Source: Streptococcus infantis (GTDB lineage: Bacteria > Bacillota > Bacilli > Lactobacillales > Streptococcaceae). Taken from it: 64,000 bases of DNA. Position numbers and translations under genes: made by a program. This document shows positions 16,480 to 24,931 of the stretch, in pieces (within the stretch, counting starts at the first letter, position 1; every line of letters starts with the position of its first letter). The notes under the pieces were generated by a model that worked only from the letters and a program-made list of their open reading frames with translations, made no database searches and was not told the origin of the DNA. The stretch is from positions 496,001-560,000 of the forward strand of contig NZ_CP046525.1 in NCBI RefSeq assembly GCF_021497965.1, read 5' to 3'.

Positions 16480-17097
16480 ATGAAACTTATATTTTTACAC
16501 GGTTTGGGACAGTCAGCAGATAGTTGGAAAGAAGTTCAGTATTTGCTGGCAGATTATCCCTCTGAAGCCCTGGACTTATTTCCTTCAGGAGTTGGGACCT
16601 ACCAAGAAGCCAAGGAACGCATTTATCAGCACTTATCAAAGGAAACAGAGCCTTTTGTCTTAGTTGGCTTATCTTTAGGGGCTGCACTTGCGTTGGAGCT
16701 TTCAAGTTATGATCTACCAAATCTTCAGGCCTTGGTTTTGTCAGGATGTCCACTGAAATTAGCAGGTAACATTCCTTTTTACATTCAGTTGCTGATATTC
16801 AAATTGCTTCCTAAGAGGATATATGAGAAGCAGGAGGCAGATAAGGCTCTTATGGTTGGAGTGTCCGAGGAATTAAAAACACTTGATTTAAGAGAGATTG
16901 CAAAGAATTGTCCCTATCCAAGCTTGTTGATCTGTGGTAGTCAGGATAAGCCTAATCTAAAGTCTATGAAAGGTCTGCAACAACTGATTCCAAATTCTCA
17001 GTTTCAGATTATTCCTGATGGACCTCATGTTCTGAATAGGGCCAAACCAAAAGAGTTTGCAGAAATAACTAGAAGTTTTCTTGAATTGCAGAAATAA
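16480..17097 (+). CDS. Small alpha/beta hydrolase
   Basis: A 205-residue alpha/beta-hydrolase fold protein. It shows the oxyanion loop FLHGLGQSADSW at residue 5, the nucleophile elbow GLSLGAA near residue 64 (Ser), an acid candidate in CGSQDKPNL near residue 150 and a closing His in PDGPHVLN near residue 178. No signal peptide. It begins directly after the pabB fusion stop, so the two are co-transcribed, though no folate-related role is evident. Substrate unknown. Confidence 0.8.
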   Translation: MKLIFLHGLGQSADSWKEVQYLLADYPSEALDLFPSGVGTYQEAKERIYQHLSKETEPFVLVGLSLGAALALELSSYDLPNLQALVLSGCPLKLAGNIPFYIQLLIFKLLPKRIYEKQEADKALMVGVSEELKTLDLREIAKNCPYPSLLICGSQDKPNLKSMKGLQQLIPNSQFQIIPDGPHVLNRAKPKEFAEITRSFLELQK

Positions 17098-17146
17098 GTT
17101 TGATAAAATAATATAGAAGTTGATATTATAATTTTAGGAGAAAATC

Positions 17147-17977
17147 ATGAACAAACGTCATTTATTAAAACTAGGCCTAGCTTCTTTACCTGCCCTAGTT
17201 TTGTTTTTACATCCTGTTGTTGCAGATGAAAGTATCCATTTTTCGAGCTGTAAGGAAGCTTGGGAGAATGGATATGCAGATATTCATAAGGGAGAACCAG
17301 GTTATTCTGCTACTCTGGATAAGGATCATGATGGAATCGCTTGTGAATCGAAGAATGCGCCTAAGGGAGTTTTAAAAGAGAAAAAGACGAGTACATCTCA
17401 AGCTAACAATAGTGCAACACCTGCTCCTAGTGTAGAAGTTATAAGTGGCTGGGTTCGTCAGAATGGATCTTGGTACTACTTTTCTGAAAGCGGAAAACCA
17501 GTGACAAATACTTGGCAGGGGGCTTACTACCTCAAATCAGATGGAAGAATGGCTGAGAATGAGTGGGTATACGATAACTATTACCAAGCTTGGTATTACC
17601 TCAAATCAGATGGATCTTATGCCCGCAATACTTGGCAAGGAAGTTACTACCTCAAATCAGATGGTAAGATGGCTCAGGGTGAATGGATTTATGATTCTTA
17701 CTACCAAGCCTGGTATTACTTGAAATCAGATGGATCTTATGCGCATAATGCTTGGCAAGGTGCATACTACCTCAAGTCAAATGGTAAAATGGCTCAGAGT
17801 GAATGGGTTTATGATTCTTCTTACCAATCTTGGTACTATTTAAAATCAGATGGATCTTATGCTCGTAATGCATGGCAAGGAAACTACTACCTCAAATCAG
17901 ATGGTAAAATGGCAAAAAATGAGCGAGTTGATGGCGGACGCTATTATGTAGATGCCTCTGGTTTGTGGAAACCATAG
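17147..17977 (+). CDS. Choline-binding surface protein with Excalibur domain
   Basis: A 276-residue secreted protein. A signal peptide covers about residues 1-27 (VVADES cleavage region). Residues 30-70 form an Excalibur calcium-binding domain, with the conserved Cys (SSCKEAWENG), the DKDHDGIACES loop and a second Cys. After a Ser/Thr/Pro linker, residues 100-276 are choline-binding/glucan-binding type repeats. The protein should attach non-covalently to phosphorylcholine on teichoic acid, the polymer made by the cluster at 2.5-11.2 kb. TTTTAGGAGAAAA is the ribosome site. No enzymatic domain is visible; its role is unknown. Confidence 0.85.
   Translation: MNKRHLLKLGLASLPALVLFLHPVVADESIHFSSCKEAWENGYADIHKGEPGYSATLDKDHDGIACESKNAPKGVLKEKKTSTSQANNSATPAPSVEVISGWVRQNGSWYYFSESGKPVTNTWQGAYYLKSDGRMAENEWVYDNYYQAWYYLKSDGSYARNTWQGSYYLKSDGKMAQGEWIYDSYYQAWYYLKSDGSYAHNAWQGAYYLKSNGKMAQSEWVYDSSYQSWYYLKSDGSYARNAWQGNYYLKSDGKMAKNERVDGGRYYVDASGLWKP
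17445..17974 (+). repeat. Choline-binding repeat region inside the Excalibur protein gene
   Basis: Repeats of about 20-23 codons alternate between a W-x-YYLKSDG type and an EWVYDxxYQAWYYLKSDGS type; the paired unit of about 44 codons (132 bases) recurs four times with very similar DNA. The close DNA identity makes this region prone to unit gain or loss by recombination. Confidence 0.85.
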
Positions 17978-18010
17978 AATAGGAAAAATTTGGGAAATCA
18001 ATGCAAACCT

Positions 18011-18039
18011 TTGCACTGATTGGCAGATTTTGTTATACT
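18011..18039 (+). promoter_or_regulatory. Promoter of glk
   Basis: TTGCAC at 18011 and TATACT at 18034 with 17-base spacing; AAGGAG lies just before the glk start. Confidence 0.75.
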
Positions 18040-18079
18040 AGTACTGTAAGCATTTTCAATTGAGAATAAGGAGAAAAAG

Positions 18080-19039
18080 ATGAGTCAAAAGATTATTGGG
18101 ATTGACCTTGGTGGGACATCTATCAAGTTTGCTATTTTAACGCTGGAAGGAGAAATCCAAGAAAAATGGTCTATCAAGACTAACATTTTGGATGAAGGAA
18201 GCCATATCGTAGACGATATGATTGAATCGATTCAACACCGTTTAGGCTTGCTTGGATTGTCTGCTGCAGATTTTCGTGGAATTGGTATGGGTTCACCTGG
18301 TGTGGTTGACCGTGAAAAAGGAACTGTTATCGGTGCCTATAACCTCAACTGGAAAACTCTTCAACCAATCAAAGAAAAAATGGAAAAAGCCTTGGGTATT
18401 CCATTCTTTATCGACAATGACGCCAACGTAGCTGCTCTTGGTGAGCGTTGGATGGGTGCTGGTGAAAACCAACCAGACGTTGTCTTTATGACACTTGGTA
18501 CAGGTGTTGGTGGCGGTATCGTGGCAGAAGGAAAATTACTTCACGGTGTTGCAGGTGCTGCAGGTGAACTTGGACATATCACAGTTGACTTTGACCAACC
18601 AATCGCATGTACGTGTGGTAAAAAAGGCTGTCTTGAGACAGTAGCTTCAGCTACAGGGATTGTCAACTTGACTCGTCGTTATGCAGATGAATACGAAGGC
18701 GATGCGGAATTGAAACGCTTGATTGATGACGGAGAAGAAGTAACAGCTAAAACTGTCTTTGATTTGGCAAAAGAAGGGGACGACCTTGCTTTGATCGTTT
18801 ACCGAAACTTCTCACGTTACTTGGGTATTGCATGTGCCAATATTGGTTCTATCCTAAACCCATCAACTATCGTTATCGGTGGAGGGGTATCAGCTGCAGG
18901 AGACTTCCTTCTTCAGGGAGTGCAAAAGGTTTACGATGAAAATACCTTCCCTCAAGTTCGCACAACAACTAAATTGGCTCTTGCAACTCTAGGAAATGAC
19001 GCTGGAGTTATCGGAGCAGCATCTCTTGTCTTGCAATAA
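18080..19039 (+). CDS. glk: ROK family glucokinase
   Basis: Phosphorylates glucose with ATP. The 319-residue protein begins with the ROK phosphate motif IGIDLGGTSIKFAIL, contains FIDNDANVAALGE near residue 112, the sugar-site GELGHI near residue 168, and the ROK zinc-type cluster CTCGKKGCLE near residue 182. It has its own promoter and is followed by a terminator, so it is monocistronic. Base composition is GC-richer and codon use more optimal than in its neighbours, as expected for a highly expressed glycolytic gene. Confidence 0.94.
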   Translation: MSQKIIGIDLGGTSIKFAILTLEGEIQEKWSIKTNILDEGSHIVDDMIESIQHRLGLLGLSAADFRGIGMGSPGVVDREKGTVIGAYNLNWKTLQPIKEKMEKALGIPFFIDNDANVAALGERWMGAGENQPDVVFMTLGTGVGGGIVAEGKLLHGVAGAAGELGHITVDFDQPIACTCGKKGCLETVASATGIVNLTRRYADEYEGDAELKRLIDDGEEVTAKTVFDLAKEGDDLALIVYRNFSRYLGIACANIGSILNPSTIVIGGGVSAAGDFLLQGVQKVYDENTFPQVRTTTKLALATLGNDAGVIGAASLVLQ

Positions 19040-19055
19040 TAATTAATAAGAATTA

Positions 19056-19107
19056 AAAGGAGAAAATCACTATCTTGAAGCGAGTGATTTTCCTCCTTTC
19101 TTTTTTT
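19056..19107 (+). terminator. Intrinsic terminator after glk
   Basis: A stem of about 15 bp with one bulge (AAGGAGAAAATCACT with AGTGATTTTCCTCCTT) is followed by a long T-run ending at 19107. Confidence 0.85.
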
Positions 19108-19108
19108 A

Positions 19109-19117
19109 TGCTATACT
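19109..19117 (+). promoter_or_regulatory. Extended -10 promoter of thyA
   Basis: TGCTATACT begins directly after the terminator T-run. The thyA ATG lies 29 bases downstream, with GAGGTGAGAG as ribosome site. Confidence 0.7.
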
Positions 19118-19146
19118 AGTTAAGACAATAATTGAGGTGAGAGTAA

Positions 19147-19986
19147 ATGACAAAAGCAGATAAAATTTTTAAAGAAAATATTGAGCGAATTCTCAATGAA
19201 GGTGTCTTTTCAGAACAGGCTCGTCCCAAGTACAAGGACGGAACAGTTGCCAACTCCAAGTACATCACAGGTGCTTTTGCGGAGTATGATTTGTCTAAGG
19301 GTGAATTTCCAATCACGACCTTGCGTCCCATTGCTATCAAATCAGCTATCAAAGAAGTGCTCTGGATTTATCAAGACCAGACAAATAGCTTAGAAGTTCT
19401 CAATGACAAGTACAATGTTCACTACTGGAATGATTGGGAAGTGGGAGACACAGGTACTATTGGGGAGCGTTATGGGGCTGTGGTTAAGAAGCACGACATC
19501 ATCAATAAAATCCTCAAACAGTTGGAAGCCAATCCTTGGAATCGTCGCAATATCATCTCGCTTTGGGATTATCAGGCCTTTGAGGAGACAGACGGCCTTC
19601 TTCCATGCGCCTTTCAGACTATGTTTGATGTTCGTCGTGTGGACGGGGAAATCTATTTGGATGCAACCTTGACTCAACGCTCTAACGATATGCTTGTCGC
19701 TCATCACATCAATGCTATGCAGTATGTGGCTCTTCAAATGATGATTGCCAAACACTTTGGCTGGAAGGTCGGGAAATTCTTCTACTTTATCAATAACCTT
19801 CACATCTATGACAATCAATTTGAACAAGCTCAGGAATTGCTTCGTCGTCAACCTTCAAACTGCCAACCACGCTTGATCTTGAATGTACCAGATAAGACTA
19901 ACTTTTTTGATATTAAAGCAGAAGATTTTGAGTTGGTTGATTATGATCCAGTGAAACCTCAGTTGAAGTTTGACCTAGCTATTTAA
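19147..19986 (+). CDS. thyA: Thymidylate synthase
   Basis: Methylates dUMP to dTMP using methylenetetrahydrofolate. The 279 residues include the substrate-binding [10 protein letters not shown] near residue 132, the catalytic Cys in [12 protein letters not shown] near residue 151, [12 protein letters not shown] near residue 178 and the NNLHIYDNQ block near residue 216. Full length for the family. Monocistronic, with its own promoter and terminator. Confidence 0.96.
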   Translation: MTKADKIFKENIERILNEGVFSEQARPKYKDGTVANSKYITGAFAEYDLSKGEFPITTLRPIAIKSAIKEVLWIYQDQTNSLEVLNDKYNVHYWNDWEVGDTGTIGERYGAVVKKHDIINKILKQLEANPWNRRNIISLWDYQAFEETDGLLPCAFQTMFDVRRVDGEIYLDATLTQRSNDMLVAHHINAMQYVALQMMIAKHFGWKVGKFFYFINNLHIYDNQFEQAQELLRRQPSNCQPRLILNVPDKTNFFDIKAEDFELVDYDPVKPQLKFDLAI

Positions 19987-19993
19987 GAACATA

Positions 19994-20024
19994 AAAAGAA
20001 GTTGGAAAAACCAACTTCTTTTTT
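19994..20024. terminator. Bidirectional terminator between thyA and the DUF3042 gene
   Basis: A 10-bp stem AAGAAGTTGG / CCAACTTCTT around AAAAA has T-runs on both strands, so it ends thyA from the left and the small minus-strand gene from the right. Confidence 0.85.
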
Positions 20025-20029
20025 GTTTA

Positions 20030-20200
20030 TTAACGTGATACGCGACGGCGAGCTGCTTTTTTACGGTTTTCTTCAATGAAAGCTGCTTTTTGTTCTTCTG
20101 GTTCAATCACTTTCTTTTTGAATGCGTATACTGCACCTGCAACAGCAGCAACAGTTCCTGCAACACCTGTTACGAGACCTTTAGCAAATCCTTTAACCAT
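20030..20200 (-). CDS. DUF3042 family small protein
   Basis: A 56-residue protein. It starts MVKGFAKGLVTGVAGTVAAV, a Gly/Ala-rich hydrophobic segment (residues 7-27), then has FKKKVIEPEEQKAAFIEENR and a strongly basic tail ending RRRVSR. This is the layout of the DUF3042 family of Firmicutes, single-span membrane proteins of unknown function. The ribosome site AAAGGAGGAAG lies 5 bases before the ATG, which strongly supports the start. The gene is convergent with thyA and divergent from miaA. Confidence 0.85.
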   Translation of the reverse strand: MVKGFAKGLVTGVAGTVAAVAGAVYAFKKKVIEPEEQKAAFIEENRKKAARRRVSR

Positions 20201-20274
20201 GAGTCTTCCTCCTTTTATTTATAAATCAGACGGAAATAGCTCAAGAGATAGCATTTTTCTGCCTGTCTATTTTG

Positions 20275-20283
20275 TGATATAAT
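20275..20283 (+). promoter_or_regulatory. Extended -10 promoter of the miaA operon
   Basis: TGATATAAT, about 40 bases before the miaA start. No clear -35. Confidence 0.6.
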
Positions 20284-20322
20284 AATAGTAACGAAAAAAT
20301 GGGAATTTTTCAAGGAAAAACG

Positions 20323-21207
20323 ATGAAAAGCAAAATAATTGTGATTGTTGGTCCAACAGCTGTTGGAAAGACTGCACTTGCCATTGAAGTTGCTCAGCGA
20401 TTTAATGGAGAAGTAGTTAGTGGAGATAGCCAACAAGTCTACCGAGGCCTAGATATTGGGACTGCCAAGGCTAGTCCGGAGGAGCAGGCAACTGTCCCTC
20501 ATCATTTGATTGATGTGAGAGATGTAACCGAGTCTTACTCGGCTTTTGATTTTGTTTCAGAAGCTAAAGTAGCCATCGAGAATATTCAAAGTCGAGGTAA
20601 GCATGCTATTATTGCAGGTGGGACAGGTCTTTATATCCAGAGTCTGCTAGAAGGATATCATTTAGGTGGGGAGACACCACATGAGGACATTTTAGCTTAT
20701 CGTGCTAGTCTAGAGCCTTTTTCAGATGAGGAGTTAGCCCAGCTCCTAGAGCAAGCAGGCCTTGAAATTCCCCAATTTAATCGTCGCCGTGCGATGCGTG
20801 CCTTGGAAATTGCCCATTTTGCTCAAGATTTGGAAAATCAAGAAAGTCCTTATGAAGCTCTGATTATCTGCTTGGACGATGAGCGCAGTCAATTGTATGA
20901 ACGGATTAACCATCGTGTGGATTTGATGTTTGAAGCTGGACTATTGGATGAAGCTAAGTGGTTGTTTGAGCATTATCCAGATGTGCAGGCTGCTAAAGGG
21001 ATTGGCTACAAGGAACTTTTTCCTTATTTTAGAGGGGAGCAAAGTTTGGAGGAGGCTAGTGATAGTCTCAAGCAGGCGACTCGTCGTTTTGCCAAGCGTC
21101 AGTTGACCTGGTTCCGTAACCGCATGCAGGTAACCTTTTATCAGATTGGAGAGTCTGGTGTAAAAGACCGTATTTTCAGCCAGATTGAGGAGTTTTTAGA
21201 TGATTGA
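20323..21207 (+). CDS. miaA: tRNA dimethylallyltransferase
   Basis: Adds dimethylallyl to A37 of tRNAs reading UNN codons. The 294-residue protein has the P-loop [11 protein letters not shown] near residue 9, the [15 protein letters not shown] motif near residue 33, [14 protein letters not shown] near residue 96 and [14 protein letters not shown] near the end. An in-frame ATG at 20299 exists, but ATG 20323 has AAGGA at the right distance and matches the usual MiaA N-terminus. It overlaps hflX by 8 bases, the first of a chain of overlapping genes. Confidence 0.95.
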   Translation: MKSKIIVIVGPTAVGKTALAIEVAQRFNGEVVSGDSQQVYRGLDIGTAKASPEEQATVPHHLIDVRDVTESYSAFDFVSEAKVAIENIQSRGKHAIIAGGTGLYIQSLLEGYHLGGETPHEDILAYRASLEPFSDEELAQLLEQAGLEIPQFNRRRAMRALEIAHFAQDLENQESPYEALIICLDDERSQLYERINHRVDLMFEAGLLDEAKWLFEHYPDVQAAKGIGYKELFPYFRGEQSLEEASDSLKQATRRFAKRQLTWFRNRMQVTFYQIGESGVKDRIFSQIEEFLDD

Positions 21208-22438
21208 AACTGAGAAAAAAGAAGAGCGAGTCCTGCTGATTGGTGTTGAACTCCAGGGCATGGAAAATTTTGACCTCTCCATGGAAGAACTGGCAAGTCT
21301 GGCTAAGACGGCTGGGGCGGTTGTAGTCGATAGTTACAGACAAAAACGTGAAAAATACGACTCTAAGACCTTTGTCGGATCTGGTAAGTTGGAAGAGATT
21401 GCTCAAATGGTGGATGCAGAAGAAATCACAACTGTTATCGTCAACAACCGTCTGTCACCTCGACAAAATGTCAATTTAGAAGAAGTTCTAGGGGTCAAGG
21501 TTATTGACCGTATGCAGTTGATTTTGGATATCTTTGCCATGCGAGCTCGAAGCCATGAAGGGAAACTTCAAGTTCATTTGGCTCAGCTCAAGTATCTCTT
21601 GCCTCGTTTGGTGGGTCAGGGGATTATGCTTAGCCGTCAGGCAGGGGGAATTGGCTCCCGTGGTCCAGGTGAAAGTCAGCTGGAGCTTAACCGTCGAAGC
21701 GTTCGCAACCAAATTACAGATATCGAGCGTCAGCTCAAAGTCGTTGAGAAAAATCGAGCGACAGTTCGAGAAAAACGTTTGGAGTCAAGCACCTTTAAGA
21801 TTGGTTTGATTGGCTACACCAATGCTGGGAAATCAACTATCATGAACACCTTGACCAGTAAGACCCAGTATGAGGCGGATGAGCTCTTTGCGACTCTGGA
21901 TGCGACAACTAAGAGCATTCATCTGGAGGGCAATCTTCAGGTTACCTTGACTGACACCGTTGGGTTTATTCAAGATTTGCCGACAGAGTTGGTGTCTAGT
22001 TTCAAGTCGACCTTGGAAGAAAGCAAGCATGTAGATCTTCTGGTTCATGTTATTGATGCCAGCAATCCTTACCATGAGGAACATGAAAAAACAGTCCTGT
22101 CTATCATGAAAGATTTGGATATGGAGGATATTCCTCGTTTGACCCTTTATAATAAAGCGGATTTGGTGGAGGATTTCACGCCGACTCAAACGCCTTATGC
22201 ATTGATTTCTGCTAAGTCTAAAGATAGTCGCGAACAGCTGCAGGCTATACTGCTAGATAAGATCAAGGAAATTTTTGAACCCTTTACTCTGCGCGTGCCT
22301 TTTTCTAAATCCTATAAGATTCACGATTTAGAGAGTGTTGCTATCCTAGAAGAAAGGGATTATCAAGATGACGGCGAAGTCATCAGAGGCTACATTTCTG
22401 AGAAAAATAAATGGAGATTAGAAGAATTTTATGACTGA
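21200..22438 (+). CDS. hflX: GTPase HflX
   Basis: A ribosome-associated GTPase that rescues stalled ribosomes in the known family. The 412 residues comprise the HflX N-terminal domain (GSGKLEEI near residue 57, [14 protein letters not shown] near residue 149), a coiled-coil linker (residues 165-195) and the G domain with GYTNAGKST near residue 207, the DTVGF switch II motif and NKAD near residue 319. Translation is coupled to miaA by an 8-base overlap, a common miaA-hflX pairing in bacteria. Confidence 0.95.
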   Translation: MIETEKKEERVLLIGVELQGMENFDLSMEELASLAKTAGAVVVDSYRQKREKYDSKTFVGSGKLEEIAQMVDAEEITTVIVNNRLSPRQNVNLEEVLGVKVIDRMQLILDIFAMRARSHEGKLQVHLAQLKYLLPRLVGQGIMLSRQAGGIGSRGPGESQLELNRRSVRNQITDIERQLKVVEKNRATVREKRLESSTFKIGLIGYTNAGKSTIMNTLTSKTQYEADELFATLDATTKSIHLEGNLQVTLTDTVGFIQDLPTELVSSFKSTLEESKHVDLLVHVIDASNPYHEEHEKTVLSIMKDLDMEDIPRLTLYNKADLVEDFTPTQTPYALISAKSKDSREQLQAILLDKIKEIFEPFTLRVPFSKSYKIHDLESVAILEERDYQDDGEVIRGYISEKNKWRLEEFYD

Positions 22439-23054
22439 TATCAAAACATTAGCACTCAAGTATGGTGGCTATACAAGTCTAGACAAGGTCTATTTGGACC
22501 AGCTACTAGCTGGTAGGTCTGAAGAGGAGCAGCTAGCTCTCATCACCCCTCCCCCCAGTGTAGTGAATGCCTACTTTGCAGAACTTTATCAGAAAAAGAG
22601 CCCTCAAGCTGCGACAGATTATTTTGCGGAAGTAAGTCAGGAGCTGAATCTATACAATGTTGAGCCAAGTTTCACGGAAGAAAGCAAACCCTTTATCCGC
22701 CTCAATCTCTCAGGGAAGTCTTTTGGTTTCTGCTATGAGAGAGAAGGACTAGGTCGGATTTTCTCAGAAGCTGAGGAGCTAATTACAGATGAATTACTCT
22801 TTGAGATTGCGCAAATCTTCCCTCATCAACTAGTCTTTGAGGAGTCTGGAAAGATTTACATGAAGCCAATCGAAGAAGAGGAAGTTGTTAACGTGGAAAA
22901 TCTCACAGCCTTGACAGATTTGGAAAGTTTGGCAGATGGTCGCAAGCGTCTCAAAGGTTATAGTCAAGAAGATTTATTACAAGAAGCTAAAGCCTATACT
23001 GGTAAGCTTTATTATCGCTCAGAAAACCGCACCGCTATGTTATATTTTGATTAA
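22431..23054 (+). CDS. Conserved hypothetical streptococcal protein
   Basis: A 207-residue soluble, acidic protein that I cannot assign to a functional family. It has no signal peptide, membrane segment or obvious catalytic motif. A Pro-rich [17 protein letters not shown] lies near residue 36 and Glu-rich stretches follow. It overlaps hflX by 8 bases and precedes rnz by 14, so it belongs to the miaA-hflX-rnz operon, which hints at RNA or translation but proves nothing. Confidence 0.75.
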   Translation: MTDIKTLALKYGGYTSLDKVYLDQLLAGRSEEEQLALITPPPSVVNAYFAELYQKKSPQAATDYFAEVSQELNLYNVEPSFTEESKPFIRLNLSGKSFGFCYEREGLGRIFSEAEELITDELLFEIAQIFPHQLVFEESGKIYMKPIEEEEVVNVENLTALTDLESLADGRKRLKGYSQEDLLQEAKAYTGKLYYRSENRTAMLYFD

Positions 23055-23068
23055 TTAGAAAGTATCGA

Positions 23069-23998
23069 ATGGATATTCAATTTTTAGGAACGGGGGCTGG
23101 TCAGCCCTCTAAAGCCCGCAACGTTTCAAGCCTTGCCCTGAAACTCTTGGACGAGATTAATGAAGTTTGGCTCTTTGACTGTGGAGAAGGAACGCAAAAT
23201 CGCATTCTGGAAACCACGATTCGACCACGAAAAATCAGCAAAATTTTTATCACCCACTTGCACGGAGACCATATCTTTGGCTTGCCAGGTTTCCTCTCCA
23301 GTCGTGCTTTTCAAGCCAATGAAGAGCAGACAGATTTGGAAATCTATGGACCTCAAGGTATCAAGTCTTTTGTTTTGACTAGTCTACGTGTGTCTGGATC
23401 ACGTTTGCCCTACAAGATTCATTTCCATGAATTTGACCAAGATTCTCTTGGGAAAATCCTTGAAACGGATAAGTTTACCGTTTATGCAGAAGAGTTGGAC
23501 CACACTGTTTTCTGCGTTGGTTATCGTATCATGCAAAAGGATCTAGAAGGGACCTTGGACGCTGAGAAACTCAAGGCTGCTGGTGTTCCATTCGGCCCTC
23601 TTTTTGGAAAAATTAAAAACGGTCAGGATGTCGTCTTAGAAGACGGCACCGAGATCAAGGCAGCAGATTATATTTCAGCACCGCGACCTGGTAAGATTAT
23701 TACAATTTTAGGGGATACTCGAAAAACAGATGCTAGTGTGCGTCTTGGTGTCAATGCAGATGTTCTTGTCCATGAGTCCACTTATGGTAAAGGTGATGAG
23801 AAAATTGCCCGCAATCATGGCCACTCAACCAATATGCAGGCTGCGCAGGTTGCAACAGAAGCGGGAGCCAAACGACTCTTGCTCAACCATATCAGCGCCC
23901 GTTTTCTTTCAAAAGACATTAGCCAGCTTAAGAAAGATGCTGCAACGATTTTTGAAAATGTCCATGTAGTTAAAGATTTGGAAGAAGTGGAAATCTAG
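23069..23998 (+). CDS. rnz: Ribonuclease Z
   Basis: A 309-residue metallo-beta-lactamase nuclease that trims the 3' end of tRNA precursors. It opens with [20 protein letters not shown], has the metal-binding [13 protein letters not shown] near residue 62, the second metal site around GDTRKT near residue 216 with VHESTYG, and NHGHST near residue 250. Full length for the short RNase Z form. Operon with the preceding genes fits tRNA processing and modification. Confidence 0.95.
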   Translation: MDIQFLGTGAGQPSKARNVSSLALKLLDEINEVWLFDCGEGTQNRILETTIRPRKISKIFITHLHGDHIFGLPGFLSSRAFQANEEQTDLEIYGPQGIKSFVLTSLRVSGSRLPYKIHFHEFDQDSLGKILETDKFTVYAEELDHTVFCVGYRIMQKDLEGTLDAEKLKAAGVPFGPLFGKIKNGQDVVLEDGTEIKAADYISAPRPGKIITILGDTRKTDASVRLGVNADVLVHESTYGKGDEKIARNHGHSTNMQAAQVATEAGAKRLLLNHISARFLSKDISQLKKDAATIFENVHVVKDLEEVEI

Positions 23999-24018
23999 AA
24001 GATTGAGAAAGGATAAGG

Positions 24019-24774
24019 ATGCGTACTGTTCTCATTACGGGAGCTAGAGGAGGTCTAGCCCAAGAAATGGTCAAACTCTTGCCAGATGACCAACTCATCT
24101 TACTCGGCAGAGATAAGGAAAAACTAGCTCAACTATACGGAAATCATCCTCAGGCAGAATTGGTCGAGATGGACATTACCGATGCTCAAGCCCTAGAAGA
24201 CCTAGTAGCTGAACTTTACCAGCGCTATGGAAAGATTGATGTTTTGATTAATAACGCAGGATATGGGATTTTTGAGGATTTCGATAAGATTTCTAATAAA
24301 GATATTCATCAGATGTTTGAGGTTAACACCTTTGCTTTGATGAATCTGTCTCGTTTGGTTGCTTCTCGTATGAAGGAAATCCGAAAAGGACATATCATCA
24401 ATATCGTCAGTATGGCAGGTTTGATAGCAACTGGCAAGTCTAGTCTATACTCTGCGACCAAGTTTGCGGCCATCGGTTTTTCAAATGCTCTTCGCTTAGA
24501 GCTCATGCCCTATGGTGTCTATGTGACGACTGTTAATCCAGGACCTATCCGTACAGGATTTTTTGACCAGGCAGACCCAGATGGGACCTACCTCAAATCG
24601 GTCGACCGCTTCCTACTCGAGCCAGATGCAGTAGCTAAAAAAATTGTTAAGACCATAGGAAAAAACAAACGCGAGCTCAATCTCCCAGCCTTGCTAAATT
24701 TAGCCCATAAGTTTTACACCCTCTTTCCAAAGTTAGCAGATAAGTTAGCTGGGGAGACTTTTAATTATAAGTAA
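24019..24774 (+). CDS. Short-chain dehydrogenase/reductase
   Basis: A 251-residue SDR oxidoreductase. The nucleotide motif TGARGGLAQEM is at residue 7, NNAGYGIF near residue 77, and the catalytic Ser and YSATK (Tyr-X3-Lys) are near residues 137-155. This variant, often called DltE-like, uses NAD(P)H on an unknown small substrate. AAAGGATAAGG gives a ribosome site. Last gene of the miaA operon; a terminator follows. Confidence 0.85.
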   Translation: MRTVLITGARGGLAQEMVKLLPDDQLILLGRDKEKLAQLYGNHPQAELVEMDITDAQALEDLVAELYQRYGKIDVLINNAGYGIFEDFDKISNKDIHQMFEVNTFALMNLSRLVASRMKEIRKGHIINIVSMAGLIATGKSSLYSATKFAAIGFSNALRLELMPYGVYVTTVNPGPIRTGFFDQADPDGTYLKSVDRFLLEPDAVAKKIVKTIGKNKRELNLPALLNLAHKFYTLFPKLADKLAGETFNYK

Positions 24775-24784
24775 AATCTCACTC

Positions 24785-24830
24785 ACACCTCAAAAGTTAG
24801 TCTAAAAAACTGGCTCTTGGGGTGTTTTTT
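24785..24830 (+). terminator. Intrinsic terminator after the SDR gene
   Basis: A 9-bp stem ACACCTCAA / TTGGGGTGT (one wobble) with a long AT-rich loop is followed by six T. Confidence 0.7.
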
Positions 24831-24848
24831 GTGAAATTTCACCAAGTA

Positions 24849-24905
24849 TTGCAAATCAATTCTTAAAGTAGTATACTAGAAATATCGTTTATGAAAACGT
24901 TTGCG
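24849..24905 (+). promoter_or_regulatory. Promoter plus cre (CcpA) site of the GH13 gene
   Basis: TTGCAA at 24849 and TATACT at 24872 are 17 bases apart. A cre-like box TGAAAACGTTTGCG covers 24892-24905, about +8 to +21, where bound CcpA would block transcription when glucose is present. Confidence 0.75.
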
Positions 24906-24931
24906 TTTTTATTGATTATAGGAGACAAGAC

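Noticed and set aside
17445-17974. Tandem repeat as a mobile or regulatory repeat
   Set aside because: It is in frame and encodes choline-binding modules.
19390-19851. 153-codon minus-strand frame opposite thyA
   Set aside because: Antisense to a highly conserved gene, with no ribosome site or family resemblance.
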